Under the pieces are notes generated by a model. That model saw only the letters and a list, made by a program, of their open reading frames with translations. It had not been told where the DNA came from and made no database searches. The position numbers and the translations under genes are program-made. From contig JASLHL010000274.1 of assembly GCA_030152225.1 (NCBI GenBank), positions 1 through 6,397 on the forward strand: a stretch of DNA of 6,397 nt, given 5' to 3'. How positions within the stretch are numbered: the first letter of the stretch is position 1; each line of letters opens with the position of its first letter. The stretch is from Flavobacterium sp. GTDB lineage: Bacteria > Bacteroidota > Bacteroidia > Flavobacteriales > Flavobacteriaceae. Positions 1 through 5,563 of the stretch are shown piece by piece.

Positions 1-438
1 CTTAAATTAATCGGAAAGATTAGTGATGAAATTCTCCATACACTAGCAGAATTTAAACTGTTGGACTGTACGGATAATAGAGGTTATGTCGATAACGAAG
101 AGGCTTTGCGACAAATGCGTGCTTCTCAGGTGTTGCTGTTGGTTGAGATAGATTCCGATGATACGAAAGCCATTATTCCTGGAAAACTCTTTGAATATAT
201 GGCGGCGGAACGCCCTATTTTAGCAATCGGACCAGAAGAATCTGATTTCTTCGAAATCATCCAGCAAACCAATGTAGGACGCAATGCACTATACAGTGAA
301 AAAGATAAGATCTGCGAAATTTTAATGCAGTATTTTGAACAATATCAAAATAACCAACTCAAAGTACACGCCATGGGGTTACAATATTTTGGACGTAAAC
401 GCTTGACGGAACGCTTGGTGAGTGTGTTGCATGGTTAA
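1..438 (+). CDS. Glycosyltransferase, GT4-type, C-terminal fragment (5' end outside window)
   Basis: The reading frame is open from the first base to the TAA at 436-438, giving 145 residues of a longer protein. The fragment looks like the C-terminal Rossmann domain of a GT-B glycosyltransferase. The run VGKISDEIL-like start, the GYV segment around residue 30, and above all IPGKLFEYMAAERPILAIG (about residues 59-77) match the nucleotide-sugar-binding end of family-4 enzymes, where K-x-FEYMA-x-RP is typical. Such enzymes transfer a sugar from an activated donor onto a growing glycan at the inner face of the cytoplasmic membrane. The donor and acceptor cannot be told from this piece. A TTG at 61 could be mistaken for a start, but the frame stays open and family-like upstream, so this is an internal codon. 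A terminator follows 23 nt after the stop, suggesting the last gene of a polysaccharide operon. The family is fairly certain; the specificity is unknown. Confidence 0.85.
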   Translation, partial: LKLIGKISDEILHTLAEFKLLDCTDNRGYVDNEEALRQMRASQVLLLVEIDSDDTKAIIPGKLFEYMAAERPILAIGPEESDFFEIIQQTNVGRNALYSEKDKICEILMQYFEQYQNNQLKVHAMGLQYFGRKRLTERLVSVLHG

Positions 439-461
439 CGGTTTAGTAAATAGAAAACAAT

Positions 462-493
462 AAAAAAGCTTGAGGATTGCCTCAAGCTTTTTT
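462..493 (+). terminator. Rho-independent terminator after the glycosyltransferase gene
   Basis: This is a perfect 14-bp hairpin. AAAAAAGCTTGAGG at 462-475 pairs with CCTCAAGCTTTTTT at 480-493 around the loop ATTG. The core GCTTGAGG/CCTCAAGC is GC-containing and is followed by a T tract, with an A tract on the other side, so it could work in both directions. It lies 23 nt after the glycosyltransferase stop codon. Its core is nearly the same as the terminator at 1581-1613. Confidence 0.85.
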
Positions 494-582
494 GTTTATG
501 ATATGTTTCTTCTACGTTAGGAATCATTTCAGCTAGGTTATATTTTGTTTTGGTGATCGATGAACCCTACGCTGCATTACGG

Positions 583-639
583 TTTCTCATTTTGGAATCA
601 TTTTTGTTCAGATTTATCAAATGAAAAACAAATGAGAAA
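583..639. repeat. Long-spaced inverted repeat, 10-bp arms
   Basis: TTTCTCATTT at 583-592 is the exact reverse complement of AAATGAGAAA at 630-639, with a 37-nt spacer. Inside it, CATTTTTG (599-606) and CAAATG (618-623) can pair imperfectly, so a transcript could fold into an extended bulged hairpin. It may be a regulatory structure or a chance AT-rich pairing. It is not followed by a U tract, so it is not a terminator. Confidence 0.4.
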
Positions 640-646
640 TAAGCGA

Positions 647-673
647 TATAGAATGGCTATTGCTATAGAATGG
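647..673. repeat. Direct repeat TATAGAATGG x2
   Basis: TATAGAATGG occurs at 647-656 and again at 664-673, offset by 17 bp and on the same strand. It sits 33-59 bp before the toxin start codon, where an autorepressing antitoxin might bind. The role as an operator is inferred from position only. Confidence 0.4.
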
Positions 674-682
674 TATAGTAGT

Positions 683-704
683 AAATCAACTTACAGGTTG
701 ATTT
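683..704. promoter_or_regulatory. Inverted repeat directly before the toxin start, candidate operator
   Basis: AAATCAAC (683-690) and GTTGATTT (697-704) are perfect 8-bp arms around TTACAG, and the right arm ends one base before the ATG at 706. Palindromes at this place are commonly the binding site of the HTH antitoxin in type II toxin-antitoxin operons, which represses its own operon. The same repeat would also form a hairpin masking the start region in the mRNA. Binding by the gene product at 1225-1548 is an inference. Confidence 0.5.
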
Positions 705-705
705 T

Positions 706-1221
706 ATGAAAATTGTTAGTATCTTTGAAGACAAATTATGGGCCTTTCATTACGAGGGTGAGGAATATGATCGATTGATGGAGTTGTGGACTGATATGGA
801 CTATTTGTTTACCTTTTTAAAGTAGAATGAAAAAGATATTCCAAGGGAGGTTAGCTTAGAAGAAATGGCAATGAATATACGTTCTGATGTAGAAATAATT
901 GACGATACTTTAGTAGCGATTGCATCGACCAAAGAGAGTTGTTTATCGCACTTTTTTAAACCACTCTACAATAGGGAATATCACGCTCGAGTGCTTTCCT
1001 TGCAAAAAGGAAGGGAAGATTGTTTGAGAATATATGCCATTAAAATTGATACAAATACGTTTGTTATTACGGGAGGAGCAATAAAGTTGCCCTTACAGCA
1101 TTTGATGCAAGAACGTAAACATACAACTGAAGAACTAAATAAATTAAATAGAGCATATGCCTATTTAAGTGGAGAACATATCATAGATGAAGATTCTTTT
1201 TTTGAATTCTTAAACGAATAA
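706..1221 (+). pseudogene. Toxin-like gene of a type II toxin-antitoxin pair, interrupted by an in-frame TAG
   Basis: The ATG at 706 opens a frame (starting MKIVSIFEDKLWAFHYEG) that runs 39 codons, meets TAG at 823-825, and continues in the same frame with no shift through 826-1221. Read through, it would make a 171-residue protein. As I recall, both halves belong to one Bacteroidota family found next to HTH antitoxins. The N-terminal half has the KLWAFHYEG-x-EYDRLMELW pattern. The C-terminal half has VLSLQKGREDCLRIYAIKID, then FVITGGAIKL, then LNRAYAYL and DEDSFFEFL, broadly resembling HigB/RelE-fold toxins. Those act as ribosome-dependent mRNA interferases, but the activity is not shown here. 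The gene lies 3 nt before the antitoxin gene. A single base change in a sense codon (GAG, AAG or CAG to TAG) would explain the break. Alternatives are a sequencing error or amber readthrough. Confidence 0.75.
865..1221 (+). CDS. Remaining C-terminal ORF of the interrupted toxin
   Basis: If translation restarts after the TAG at 823-825, the first in-frame ATG is at 865 and would give 118 residues. This piece keeps the conserved-looking core (LQKGREDCLRIYAIKID, FVITGGAIKL, LNRAYAYL and the acidic end DEDSFFEFLNE) but lacks about 53 N-terminal residues of the read-through protein. GGGAGG at 843-848 resembles a Shine-Dalgarno sequence, but it sits 16 nt from this ATG, too far to be convincing, and Bacteroidota rely little on such sites. 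A second ATG at 871 is equally possible. Automatic annotation would probably call this a hypothetical protein or a RelE/HigB-like toxin. I regard it as a fragment unless expression is shown. Confidence 0.45.
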   Translation: MAMNIRSDVEIIDDTLVAIASTKESCLSHFFKPLYNREYHARVLSLQKGREDCLRIYAIKIDTNTFVITGGAIKLPLQHLMQERKHTTEELNKLNRAYAYLSGEHIIDEDSFFEFLNE

Positions 1222-1224
1222 AAA

Positions 1225-1548
1225 ATGTTAAATAAAGAAAAATTTATAGCACTTGCTTCATCAGAAGAGACAAATACACTAGATCGTGCCAAAGCACGTG
1301 TGGCAAACAGAGAATTGCATCGGGTTTCTCAGAAAATTGCTTTGCATATACTAAGTCGTTTAGCTGTGTTAGGATGGAAACAAAAAGATCTAGCAGAAAA
1401 AATGGCTGTTACACCTCAACAGGTGAGTAAATGGGTAAAAGGAAAAGAAAATTTTACACTAGATACCTTGATCAGACTTAGTCATGTACTTTCGTGTAAT
1501 TTATTTCAAGCGATACCAGAAGATATTGTTTTGAGTGGTGATAGATGA
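1225..1548 (+). CDS. HTH (Cro/C1-type) antitoxin / transcriptional regulator
   Basis: This 107-aa protein has a helix-turn-helix of the Cro/C1 (XRE) type in its second half. KQKDLAEKMAVTPQQVSKWVKGKENFTL (about residues 52-79) has the usual Q-x-x-LAEK / TPQQVSK-x-VKGKEN pattern, with the recognition helix at TPQQVSKWVKG. The first 45 residues form a charged helical region with an LDRAKARVANRE-type segment, as seen in antitoxins paired with Bacteroidota HigB-like toxins. It starts 3 nt after the toxin stop, so the two genes form one transcript in toxin-first order, as in higBA systems. Its expected role is to neutralise the toxin by binding it and to repress the operon, perhaps at 683-704. The frame is intact with no lesion. 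After the stop come GTTA-type heptamers and a terminator. It could instead be an orphan regulator now that the toxin gene is broken. Confidence 0.8.
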   Translation: MLNKEKFIALASSEETNTLDRAKARVANRELHRVSQKIALHILSRLAVLGWKQKDLAEKMAVTPQQVSKWVKGKENFTLDTLIRLSHVLSCNLFQAIPEDIVLSGDR

Positions 1549-1557
1549 TGGCTTTCG

Positions 1558-1578
1558 GTTAGCAGTTAACGGTTAACA
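1558..1578. repeat. GTTAACG-type 7-bp tandem repeat (three units)
   Basis: GTTAGCA, GTTAACG and GTTAACA follow one another without gaps at 1558-1564, 1565-1571 and 1572-1578. A related GTTAACG followed by GTTTAGT occurs at 434-447, across the end of the glycosyltransferase gene. In both places a CTTGAGG/CCTCAAG terminator follows closely. Confidence 0.6.
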
Positions 1579-1580
1579 GA

Positions 1581-1613
1581 AAAAAAACTTGAGGTAATCC
1601 TCAAGCTTTTTTT
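1581..1613. terminator. Bidirectional terminator between the antitoxin gene and uvrA
   Basis: CTTGAGG (1588-1594) pairs with CCTCAAG (1599-1605) around TAAT, with an A tract on the left and a T tract on the right (1607-1613). Apart from one A/C mismatch (1587 against 1606), the stem extends into the A/T tracts. It can end transcription of the antitoxin gene on + and of uvrA on -. The core is the same as in the hairpin at 462-493. Confidence 0.8.
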
Positions 1614-1627
1614 ATTGGTAATTTGTT

Positions 1628-1689
1628 CCCATTTCCCATTTCTACTCTTCACCACTCACCACTCACCACTCACCATTCACCATTCACCA
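1628..1689. repeat. CACCAYT 7-bp tandem repeat with a degenerate CCCATTT lead-in
   Basis: CACCACT occurs three times (1650-1656, 1657-1663, 1664-1670), then CACCATT twice (1671-1677, 1678-1684), then a partial CACCA (1685-1689). Before it, CCCATTT occurs twice in tandem (1628-1634, 1635-1641). The array ends 17 bp beyond the uvrA stop. It resembles the short heptamer arrays (STRR type) known from cyanobacterial intergenic regions. The function is unknown. Confidence 0.8.
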
Positions 1690-1706
1690 AAAAGGAACTT
1701 CTTTTT

Positions 1707-4517
1707 TTATTTCAATTTATTTTTTAAAAACTGTCCTGTACTTGAGGCTTTAATTTTTACAATTTCTTCTGGTGTTCCAAAAGCGATCAATTCACCGCCT
1801 TTTTCACCGCCTTCTGGACCGATATCCACAATATAATCCGCGCATTTAATCAGGTCTAAATTGTGTTCAATGACGATGATGGAATGTCCTTTATCGATAA
1901 GCGCATTGAATGCGGTAAGCAATTTATTGATGTCGTGAAAGTGCAAGCCCGTTGTTGGTTCATCAAAGACAAAGAGTACTTTTTCACGGGTTGATCCCGC
2001 TAATAGGAAAGAAGCCAGTTTGATGCGTTGTGCTTCTCCTCCAGAAAGGGTAGAAGAGGATTGTCCCAATTGAACATATCCCAGTCCCACATCCTGTAGG
2101 GGCTGCAAACGCGTTGCGATTTTCGTTTGATTGTATTGCTTGAAGAAAGCCAAAGCATCGTCTATAGTCATGCGAAGAATATCATCAATGTTTTTGCCTT
2201 CAAAATTCACTTCAAGTACTTCTTTTTTAAAGCGTTTTCCATGACAAGCTTCACATTCGAGATGAACATCCGCCATGAATTGCATTTCCACGGTTACACT
2301 TCCTTCGCCTTTACACACCTCACATCGACCACCATCGACGTTAAATGAAAAATGCTTCGGTTGATAGCCTCTTAATTTGGATGTATTTTGCTTGGCATAG
2401 AGGTCTCGAATTTCATCATAGGCCTTGATATAGGTCACTGGATTTGAACGTGAACTTCGACCAATAGGGTTCTGATCAACATACTCAATTTGCTTGATGT
2501 GATCAAATTTACCCTCTAATGCTGTAAATTGTCCTGGTTTATCGCTTAGTCCTGTTAATTTCTTTTGTAAAGCAGGAAATAAAATACGCTTAACCAGTGT
2601 ACTTTTTCCGCTTCCAGACACACCCGTAATAACTGTTAAACAGTCTAAAGGAAAGCGAACATCAATATTTTTTAAATTGTGTTCCCTTGCGCCAATAATA
2701 TCAATATAGTGTTTGTATGTTCTTCTTTTCTTAGGTACTTCAATCGCTCTTGTTCCATTGAGGTATTGTGCGGTTAAGGAATCGGATTTTAAAATTTCAG
2801 CTAGCGTTCCCTGAGCCACTAATTCACCGCCAAAAGTACCTGCTTCCGGACCAATATCAATAATTTGATCTGCTGCCTGCATGATTTCCTCATCGTGTTC
2901 TACAATGATAACGGTATTACCTAACGCTTGCAGTTGTTTTAAAACGTGAATTAATTTTTCACCATCTTTAGGGTGCAATCCGATACTAGGTTCATCGAGA
3001 ATATACATGGATCCAACTAAACTACTACCCAACGAAGTCGCCAAGTTAATACGCTGTGATTCTCCACCTGATAAGGTCGATGAATTTCGATTCAGGGTTA
3101 GGTAGGATAACCCTACATTCAATAAAAAGCCCAATCGATTGTTTATTTCGATTAACAAGCGTTTGGCTACTTGTTGTTCATAATCCGTGAGTTTGAGTTC
3201 TTGGAAGAAGATCAATAATTTTTCGATTGGCATATCAACCAAATCTGAAACGGTTTTTCCGCCTATTTTGACGTAATCTGCTTCTTTTCTCAAGCGTTTT
3301 CCCTTACACGTAGGACATTTTGTTTTTCCTCTATATCTCGATAGTAAGACGCGATTTTGAATTTTGTAATTCTTTTCTTCTAGCTCTTGAAAAAAGGCAT
3401 CTAATCCTGTAAAAAACTCATTTCCTTCCCAAATTAGTGCTTTTTCTTCGGCTGTTAGTTGAAAAATAGGTCGGTGAATGGGAAAGTCAAACTTATAAGC
3501 ATGTTGAACGAGTTGATCGCGGTACCATCCCATAGATTCTCCACGCCATGGAAAAACGGCATTTTCATAAACAGAAAGTCCCGTATTGGGAAATACCAAT
3601 TCTTCATCAATGCCAATGACATTGCCATATCCATCACAAGTAGGACAGGCTCCATACGGATTGTTAAAGCTAAATAAGTGAATATTGGGTTCTAAGAATG
3701 AAAGTCCATCGAGTTCAAATCGATTGCTGAATTCATAGCGTTTATCTCCGTCTAAAGCGCGAACAAAACAAGTACCCTTTCCTTCAAAAAAGGCTGTTTC
3801 TACCGCATCACCTAATCGATTGTAGAATTCATCCGTGTCTTTAACCACAATACGGTCAATAATGAGTACTACCTCATCCAACGGAAACTGATTGATGAGT
3901 TCGGGTTCTAAACTTAAAAATTCGTCTAAACGAACCATTTCACCTTTTACCCATAAACGCGCATATCCTTGTTTGAGTAAAACCGCTAAGTGTTCTGATA
4001 ATGTTCGATCTTCGTCAAAAAGTAAAGGCGCTAACAACAGCCACTTACTATCTAAATCAAAAGTTTTGATTAGGGAAATCACATCGGTCACTGTATCTTT
4101 CTTAACTTCCTGTCCCGATAGAGGAGAGTAGGTATGACCAATTCGCGCAAAGAGCAATTTGATGTAATCGTAAATCTCCGTTGAAGTTCCTACAGTGGAT
4201 CGAGCATTGGTTGTATTTACCTTTTGTTCAATCGCGATCGCAGGTGCAATTCCCTTGATATATTCTACTTTAGGCTTGTCAATTCGACCTAAGAATTGAC
4301 GTGCATAGGACGAGAGACTCTCCACATAACGACGTTGTCCTTCTGCATATAGCGTATCAAAAGCCAAAGAAGATTTTCCAGAACCAGAAAGTCCTGTTAC
4401 GACAACCATCTGATTTCTGGGAATCACAACATCGATGTGTTTTAGATTATGTAGATGTGCTCCTTTAATGATAATGTTTTTCTTGGGATCTAGTTTAGAA
4501 AAATCGATTTTAGACAT
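1707..4517 (-). CDS. uvrA: UvrABC excinuclease subunit A
   Basis: UvrA is the dimeric ATPase that scans DNA in the cytoplasm, recognises bulky lesions and loads UvrB in nucleotide excision repair. This 936-aa protein has the usual full length and domain order: Walker A GLSGSGKS at 42-49; UvrB-binding and insertion regions; CPTC at 291-294; a second CxxC at 401-404; signature LSGGESQR at 482-489 with Walker B LDEPSIGLH around D508/E509; second Walker A GVSGSGKS at 632-639; zinc finger C732, C735, C755, C758; signature LSGGEAQR at 824-831; and Walker B with D852/E853. Both ABC modules look intact. The first zinc module lacks the upstream CxxC expected about 20 residues before C291; only a lone C250 is nearby. 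The ATG at 4517 is chosen because its N terminus matches the family. The gene is convergent with the antitoxin gene and divergent from the sigma factor gene, so it is probably monocistronic. Confidence 0.98.
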   Translation of the reverse strand: MSKIDFSKLDPKKNIIIKGAHLHNLKHIDVVIPRNQMVVVTGLSGSGKSSLAFDTLYAEGQRRYVESLSSYARQFLGRIDKPKVEYIKGIAPAIAIEQKVNTTNARSTVGTSTEIYDYIKLLFARIGHTYSPLSGQEVKKDTVTDVISLIKTFDLDSKWLLLAPLLFDEDRTLSEHLAVLLKQGYARLWVKGEMVRLDEFLSLEPELINQFPLDEVVLIIDRIVVKDTDEFYNRLGDAVETAFFEGKGTCFVRALDGDKRYEFSNRFELDGLSFLEPNIHLFSFNNPYGACPTCDGYGNVIGIDEELVFPNTGLSVYENAVFPWRGESMGWYRDQLVQHAYKFDFPIHRPIFQLTAEEKALIWEGNEFFTGLDAFFQELEEKNYKIQNRVLLSRYRGKTKCPTCKGKRLRKEADYVKIGGKTVSDLVDMPIEKLLIFFQELKLTDYEQQVAKRLLIEINNRLGFLLNVGLSYLTLNRNSSTLSGGESQRINLATSLGSSLVGSMYILDEPSIGLHPKDGEKLIHVLKQLQALGNTVIIVEHDEEIMQAADQIIDIGPEAGTFGGELVAQGTLAEILKSDSLTAQYLNGTRAIEVPKKRRTYKHYIDIIGAREHNLKNIDVRFPLDCLTVITGVSGSGKSTLVKRILFPALQKKLTGLSDKPGQFTALEGKFDHIKQIEYVDQNPIGRSSRSNPVTYIKAYDEIRDLYAKQNTSKLRGYQPKHFSFNVDGGRCEVCKGEGSVTVEMQFMADVHLECEACHGKRFKKEVLEVNFEGKNIDDILRMTIDDALAFFKQYNQTKIATRLQPLQDVGLGYVQLGQSSSTLSGGEAQRIKLASFLLAGSTREKVLFVFDEPTTGLHFHDINKLLTAFNALIDKGHSIIVIEHNLDLIKCADYIVDIGPEGGEKGGELIAFGTPEEIVKIKASSTGQFLKNKLK

Positions 4518-4540
4518 ACGATATTTTGGTGTTTAGTAGA

Positions 4541-4572
4541 CAAAAATACGCTTTTATCTTCGTTTTTGAAAA
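4541..4572 (-). promoter_or_regulatory. Candidate Bacteroidota-type promoter of uvrA
   Basis: On the - strand, TATTTTTG (complement of 4541-4548) fits the -7 consensus TAnnTTTG. TTTTC (complement of 4568-4572) stands 19 bp upstream as an imperfect -33 element (consensus TTTG). Transcription would start roughly 15-20 nt before the uvrA ATG. The -7 match is good and the -33 match is weak. I see no LexA-like site. Confidence 0.45.
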
Positions 4573-4623
4573 GCTTTAGGGTTCCAAAAAATAAATATAT
4601 TGTTTAACATTTTTTTTATATCC

Positions 4624-4655
4624 TTGTTTTTAACAAATATTTTTGTATATATTTG
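4624..4655 (+). promoter_or_regulatory. Candidate Bacteroidota-type promoter of the sigma factor gene
   Basis: TATATTTG at 4648-4655 matches the -7 consensus TAnnTTTG exactly. TTG at 4624-4626 lies 21 bp upstream, within the spacing reported for flavobacterial promoters. The transcript would carry an AT-rich leader of about 80 nt before the ATG at 4742. An inverted repeat, ACAAATAT (4633-4640) with ATATTTGT (4649-4656), overlaps the -7 box and could be an operator. Confidence 0.5.
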
Positions 4656-4741
4656 TAACACTCAATACATAAAAATCAATTGCCTATATAACAAAAGTAC
4701 TTTTTAGATCACAATAGAATAGCTAAAAAAAGAATTTTGTT

Positions 4742-5326
4742 ATGGAATTAAGTCAATTACCAGATGCTACCCTTGTACAGCATTATAGAAGGGGCAATGA
4801 AAGCGCGCTTGAAGTTTTAATTAAAAGGCATCAAGCCAAAATTTTCGGATTTATTTTTAGTAAATTGGACGATGTTGAATTAACTAATGACATCTTTCAA
4901 GATACCTTTATCAAAGTAATCAACACCCTTAAAACAGGAAAATATAACGAAGAAGGTAAATTTATTTCGTGGGTGATGCGTATTGCACACAATTTAATCA
5001 TGGATCACTATCGACGTGAAAAACGCACGGTTATCCACAATGATACGGAACAGACCCCCTTTTTTAGTTTTTTAAAAGACGATAGCGAAACCGTAGAAGA
5101 ACTGTTGATCCAAAATCAAATTACAGAAGATTTACAACAATTGATACTCGAATTGCCGCAAGATCAGCAGGAAGTTATTCGCATGCGTTTATATCAAGAT
5201 TTGAGCTTTAAGGAAATAGCAGAAGCAACCGATGTTAGTATTAATACCGCTTTGGGTAGAATGCGTTATGCTATTATTAACTTGAGAAGAATGCTCGACA
5301 AAAAACAAATATCATTAAGTATATAA
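4742..5326 (+). CDS. RNA polymerase sigma factor, sigma-70 family (ECF-like)
   Basis: This 194-aa protein has the two-domain build of a small group IV sigma factor, which directs core RNA polymerase to a set of promoters. Region 2 spans about residues 23-96, including LTNDIFQDTFIKVI (47-60) and the DNA-melting/-10 recognition part FISWVMRIAHNLIMDHYRRE (74-93). A poorly conserved acidic linker follows (about 97-128). Region 4 covers about 132-186, with ELPQDQQEVIRMRLYQDLSF leading into the HTH FKEIAEATDVSINTALGRMR, which would read the -35 element. Region 3 is absent, as expected. No membrane anti-sigma gene lies next to it; instead a 51-codon gene follows 48 nt downstream. It is read away from uvrA and towards nth. 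The targets are unknown. The ATG at 4742 gives a normal N terminus. Confidence 0.93.
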   Translation: MELSQLPDATLVQHYRRGNESALEVLIKRHQAKIFGFIFSKLDDVELTNDIFQDTFIKVINTLKTGKYNEEGKFISWVMRIAHNLIMDHYRREKRTVIHNDTEQTPFFSFLKDDSETVEELLIQNQITEDLQQLILELPQDQQEVIRMRLYQDLSFKEIAEATDVSINTALGRMRYAIINLRRMLDKKQISLSI

Positions 5327-5374
5327 TAATCTTGTATTTGACCCGTTATAAAAGAGGAATATAACAGATTTTTT

Positions 5375-5530
5375 ATGAAGAAAAACTACAAGACTCTTTT
5401 AAACGTAACAGATGCAAAGGTACCACAACCGGAATTAATTGAAAAGCTATTGGCGTATTCTAAATTTTGGTCTGAACTGGCTTTCAGTGAATTTGTGGAA
5501 TCGAATCTGAAAAAATCAAAAGTAAATTAA
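5375..5530 (+). CDS. Small conserved-looking protein encoded behind the sigma factor (51 aa)
   Basis: ATG at 5375 to TAA at 5528-5530 encodes 51 residues, from MKKNYKTLLNV to a lysine-rich end. I cannot assign a function. It has no signal peptide, transmembrane segment or cysteine. A basic N terminus and the stretch TDAKVPQPEL lead into a probable amphipathic helix, about residues 20-47, rich in Leu, Phe, Trp and Glu (ELIEKLLAYSKFWSELAFSE within it). Support for it being real: it fills the gap between the sigma gene and a terminator, runs in the same direction 48 nt behind the sigma gene, uses normal codons, and its stop codon directly abuts the terminator. I infer that it is co-transcribed with the sigma factor and could bind it or RNA polymerase. 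A purine-rich AGAGGA at 5352-5357 is too distant to be a clear ribosome binding site. Confidence 0.7.
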   Translation: MKKNYKTLLNVTDAKVPQPELIEKLLAYSKFWSELAFSEFVESNLKKSKVN

Positions 5531-5563
5531 AAAAAAGCATCGATTATTTCGATGCTTTTTTTT
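5529..5563. terminator. Bidirectional terminator shared by the 51-aa gene and nth
   Basis: GCATCGA (5537-5543) pairs with TCGATGC (5549-5555) around TTATT, with an A run before (5529-5536) and a T run after (5556-5563). It can stop transcription from either side. The nth stop codon (5544-5546 on the - strand) is in the loop, and the right half of the hairpin and the T tract lie inside the last codons of nth. Confidence 0.85.

Larger units (their letters stand above)
494..705. other. Intergenic leader of the toxin-antitoxin cassette, repeat-rich, no gene seen
   Basis: No supportable coding frame lies in these 212 bases. They hold several repeats that could be operator or RNA-structure elements: a long inverted repeat (583-592 with 630-639), CAAATGA twice 11 bp apart (618-624 and 629-635), TATAGAATGG twice 17 bp apart (647-656 and 664-673), and an inverted repeat ending just before the toxin ATG (683-704). 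The cassette promoter should be here, but I found no good match to the Bacteroidota TAnnTTTG element. The nearest is CATTTTTG at 599-606, one mismatch away. Confidence 0.6.

Noticed and set aside
827..859. ATG overlapping the region just after the toxin TAG (11 codons to TAG), as a restart peptide
   Set aside because: It is in a different frame, ends after 10 residues and does not lead into the toxin frame.
706..1548. Insertion sequence or transposon around the toxin-antitoxin cassette
   Set aside because: No transposase or integrase and no terminal inverted repeats are present. The flanking similarity is a direct repeat of terminator blocks only.
1650..1689. Possible CRISPR array
   Set aside because: The units are 7 bp in direct tandem with no spacers, and there are no cas genes nearby.
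1615..1836. Open frame on + across the CACCAYT repeats and the uvrA 3' end
   Set aside because: Its sequence is the translation of the 7-bp repeats followed by the antisense of uvrA. It has no family resemblance and no plausible start context.
3455..3677. Small open frames on both strands inside uvrA
   Set aside because: They lie within the strongly conserved uvrA coding frame and have no features of their own.
3892..4131. Open frame on + antisense to uvrA
   Set aside because: It is a shadow of uvrA, and the low stop density follows from uvrA codon use. The same applies to 2127-2348.
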